The position numbers and the translations under genes are program-made. Shown piece by piece: positions 62,090 to 64,000 of a DNA stretch of 64,000 bases (position 1 is its first letter; every line of letters starts with the position of its first letter). Source of the DNA: Paraglaciecola sp. MB-3u-78. Its GTDB lineage: Bacteria; Pseudomonadota; Gammaproteobacteria; Enterobacterales; Alteromonadaceae. The stretch spans positions 20,749-84,748 of the forward strand of contig NZ_PJCF01000014.1 in assembly GCF_002835935.1 (NCBI RefSeq). The letters run 5' to 3'. The notes beneath the pieces are model-generated. The model had not been told where the DNA came from, did not search any database, and saw only the letters and a program-made list of their open reading frames with translations.

Positions 62090-62404
62090 ATGATGATGAC
62101 AAACATCGGAGTTAAAGGTAAAAAATACGCATTACAGGACACTATTGATAAGCAGGAGTTAATCAATTGCCTGCTCAGAGAGTTAGGAGTCGTTAACACT
62201 AGGACAAAAAACCGGTTAACGCTGTCTTTTATGGGTGAAATTGAGGGGGATTGGGAGATGGGAGCTGAACCAATTCAAAGTAAAGCCTCTAAAGAACGAC
62301 CAAGTATTATTGATGCTGTGAATGACGAGTCAGAACAGCAAAAATTGATTGTCGAAAAGCTGCCAGAAAACCAGCCTGTATCTGTAACGGTCATCGAACC
62401 GTAA
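62090..62404 (+). CDS. Hypothetical protein
   Basis: 104 residues, basic N-terminal half and acidic C-terminal half, no membrane span, no family recognised. Starts MMMTN, so the start is uncertain by a codon or two (62090-62096). Confidence 0.5.
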   Translation: MMMTNIGVKGKKYALQDTIDKQELINCLLRELGVVNTRTKNRLTLSFMGEIEGDWEMGAEPIQSKASKERPSIIDAVNDESEQQKLIVEKLPENQPVSVTVIEP

Positions 62405-62423
62405 AGAATGGAGTGAATCGGTG

Positions 62424-62609
62424 TCACATACCAACTTTTACCAGCGTATTATCGCTGTGTGATTGCTCAAGATAAATGATCGCCAAATCAACACTGCCAA
62501 AGTTCACATCAATCATTCTTTTGCCATGGGCTCTAGCTTCATCAGAAGAACGTAAATCAATTAACATAAGCCAAGTTTTCACTAACACGGGAGGTGGGCA
62601 ATACTGTGA
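62424..62609 (-). CDS. Small hypothetical protein
   Basis: About 61 residues from the internal ATG at about 62609 (MSQYCPPPVLVKTWLMLIDL); an upstream in-frame ATG would add 12. It ends convergent with the preceding gene, 20 bp apart. The sequence looks coding (DLRSSDEARAHGKRMID) but no family is recognised. Confidence 0.45.
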   Translation of the reverse strand, partial: SQYCPPPVLVKTWLMLIDLRSSDEARAHGKRMIDVNFGSVDLAIIYLEQSHSDNTLVKVGM

Positions 62610-62800
62610 CATAATTTTCATTTTGATTAGAAATAGATTGAGCATCTAATCTACGGTGCGGCTATTTATTCGTCAAATATGAAAGCCTTATAAGCAACCA
62701 AATATTGACCGTCGTCAACATTAACAAATACTCGGCTGCTTGATGTTAGCTTGGCGACTGCTTCTTGTAATCAACCATGAGGCGCTTTAGGTTGCTTGTA

Positions 62801-62977
62801 TTAAGCAATGCGATTTAAAAGGGTCATCATTTCTTTCAGGAGCAGGGATTGTTCTTCAACGAGCTTGCGAACCTTTGAATGTTCTGGCAATTTCTGCATT
62901 TCTGCGGCGATAAGTTACTGTTTTGTAATTGCGTCTATCAAGGCAAGTTTTAATACTTCAAATCCGATGTTGCTCAT
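62801..62977 (-). pseudogene. Small ORF with one internal stop
   Basis: On the minus strand ATG 62977 opens MSNIGFEVLKLALIDAITKQ, then a TAA, then the frame continues plausibly: LIAAEMQKLPEHSKVRKLVE and on to LLNRIA. A single nonsense change has broken what looks like a small helical protein of 58 residues. No family recognised. Confidence 0.4.
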
Positions 62978-63358
62978 AACTACAACTTCCATGTCATCAA
63001 TCAAGTGAATATTTATTGTAGAACAGGTTTTTAGAAAGTGCCTTGAATTACTAGGTGCACTGATTGGTTAACTTTAGTTCAGATGCCATCCTAAGACCTT
63101 TAAGGGGCTTCGCTCAACCACAACATTACTTAAAACTACCAGAGCTTGGAAGGTTACCGTAAAGTTGCCATCTGCAAGGGCTTTGATTGGCGATAATACG
63201 GCTGTTGAAGCTAGGGATATACGAGGGTTCTCAAGGGCTTAGTTTTCGTGCTTAACATTGCATACTAAACGACTCAAATGTGCCAAAACCGGTCATTCAG
63301 CTTTTCTAAAAACAACCAAAGCTTGCTCCCTTAGCCGCCATTCAGCTATGCTTAAGCC
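62978..63358. other. Non-coding stretch upstream of RT gene
   Basis: No gene supported; short dyads only. Confidence 0.4.
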
Positions 63359-64000
63359 ATGCTAGATACCAAAAGCGTTTTCACTGAAACCACGCTCGAT
63401 AAGGCCTATTTATGGTTGTGTAAGCAACGGCATAACTTTCCCGCTAATGCCGATATCTGGCACCTGCGCTTTCACTGGCACACTATCCGTGGTGAACTGC
63501 TGCAAACACTCAACAAACAAGATTACACCTTCAAGCCACTGAGCGTGGTCACCAAAGCCGATGGTGAAACCCTTCATTTGTGGTCATCACAAGATGCGCT
63601 GGTATTAAAGATGTTAGCTATGGCCTTACCGGATGCTTTGGCATTATCGCCACGTTGTACTCATATCAAAGGGCATGGGGGACTAAAAGCCACCGTCAGT
63701 GCTCTGCAAGCAGCCCTGCCTGATTATACTTATGTTATGAAAACCGATGTAAAGGGCTATTATGAGTCCATTGACCATACGATATTGCTTAGACAGCTTG
63801 ATAAGGATATTGCTGACCCGTTTATCTGGCGCTTGTTAGTGCAGTTTGTGAAACGCAGCGTTGAAAGAGGCGGTACGTTTAAGTCTATACACTGCGGCAT
63901 ATCGCGAGGTTGTCCCTTATCACCGGTAATCGCAGCGTATTACTTAAAAGCCTTAGATGAGCAGATGGAAGGTGACCCTCGCTATTTTTATCGCAGGTAT
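63359..64000 (+). CDS. Reverse transcriptase, partial at window edge
   Basis: ATG 63359, 214 codons without stop, cut by the window end at YFYRRY, one residue before the YxDD catalytic pair. Residues 65-214 hold RT motifs: LVLKMLAMALPDALA, HIKGHGGLKATV, YVMKTDVKGYYESIDHTILL and GISRGCPLSPVIAAYYLKAL. Same gene as the intron-split, 5'-truncated copy at 8821-11605, and this copy has a proper N-terminus (MLDTKSVFTETTLDKAYLWL). Only the window limit hides whether it also carries an intron. The family is unclear to me: group II-like RT core, no maturase visible. Confidence 0.85.
   Translation, partial: MLDTKSVFTETTLDKAYLWLCKQRHNFPANADIWHLRFHWHTIRGELLQTLNKQDYTFKPLSVVTKADGETLHLWSSQDALVLKMLAMALPDALALSPRCTHIKGHGGLKATVSALQAALPDYTYVMKTDVKGYYESIDHTILLRQLDKDIADPFIWRLLVQFVKRSVERGGTFKSIHCGISRGCPLSPVIAAYYLKALDEQMEGDPRYFYRRY

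Overview
The window looks like a marine Alteromonadales-type gammaproteobacterium (Shewanella, Pseudoalteromonas or Colwellia-like). The evidence is low GC, an IntI protein close to the Shewanella/Vibrio group, integron attC sites, a PEP-CTERM protein, and insertion sequences typical of these bacteria. It reads as a mobile replicon, either a conjugative or mobilisable plasmid or an integrative element. A MobF relaxase, a coupling protein and a plasmid primase sit at the right. The rest is dense accessory DNA. No chromosomal housekeeping gene, rRNA, tRNA or CRISPR array was seen.

Layout. 1-8 kb: a partial GNAT gene, then a 4-kb module holding a large palindrome, an ArdC-like/N6-methyltransferase polyvalent gene (frameshifted here) and a small companion gene. 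An integron cassette with a GNAT gene between two attC sites and an IS91-type transposase follow. 8-16 kb: a PEP-CTERM protein; a reverse-transcriptase gene split by a group II intron just after its YxDD codons; an integron integrase; an IS1595 element with 8-bp target duplications; a mobile mystery protein A/B (XRE plus Fic) pair; and a ParDE-type toxin-antitoxin. 16.4-19.4 kb: non-coding repeats including a 323-bp unit in three tandem copies and a 130-bp dyad. 19.5-21.8 kb: a run of small, mostly membrane, proteins of unknown function cut by an IS66 element. 24.4-27.1 kb: a two-domain lipoprotein esterase split by an IS630 element. 27.9-33.1 kb: a Sel1-repeat protein, an attC site invaded by a group IIC intron, a DUF4062 protein and an unknown gene. 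33.5-37.3 kb: a second, intact copy of the palindrome/ArdC-methyltransferase module. 37.4-39.5 kb: a HigB-like toxin convergent with a HigA-like regulator, a truncated serine recombinase and an integrase stub. 39.5-42.5 kb: a second copy of the non-coding repeat region, carrying an IS605-type element (TnpA plus TnpB) and a 56-bp solo derivative. 42.8-47.3 kb: hipBA, with hipA cut by an IS21 element. 47.5-50 kb: small genes and a Toprim plasmid primase. 51-60.8 kb: the transfer operon (accessory protein, coupling protein, relaxase, membrane-tethered nuclease, unknown protein, LPD1-like protein). 61-64 kb: a DUF6398 protein, small unknown genes and a second RT gene running off the edge.

How it fits together. 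The relaxase operon would process and export one strand. The two palindrome/ArdC-methyltransferase modules resemble anti-defence genes expressed from folded single-stranded DNA in the recipient, and the LPD1-like protein belongs to the same polyvalent protein world. Four toxin-antitoxin-like modules would stabilise the element. Integron recombination, two group II introns and at least six IS families explain most of the rearrangement. No mating-pair (T4SS) genes are visible, so they lie outside the window or transfer depends on a helper.
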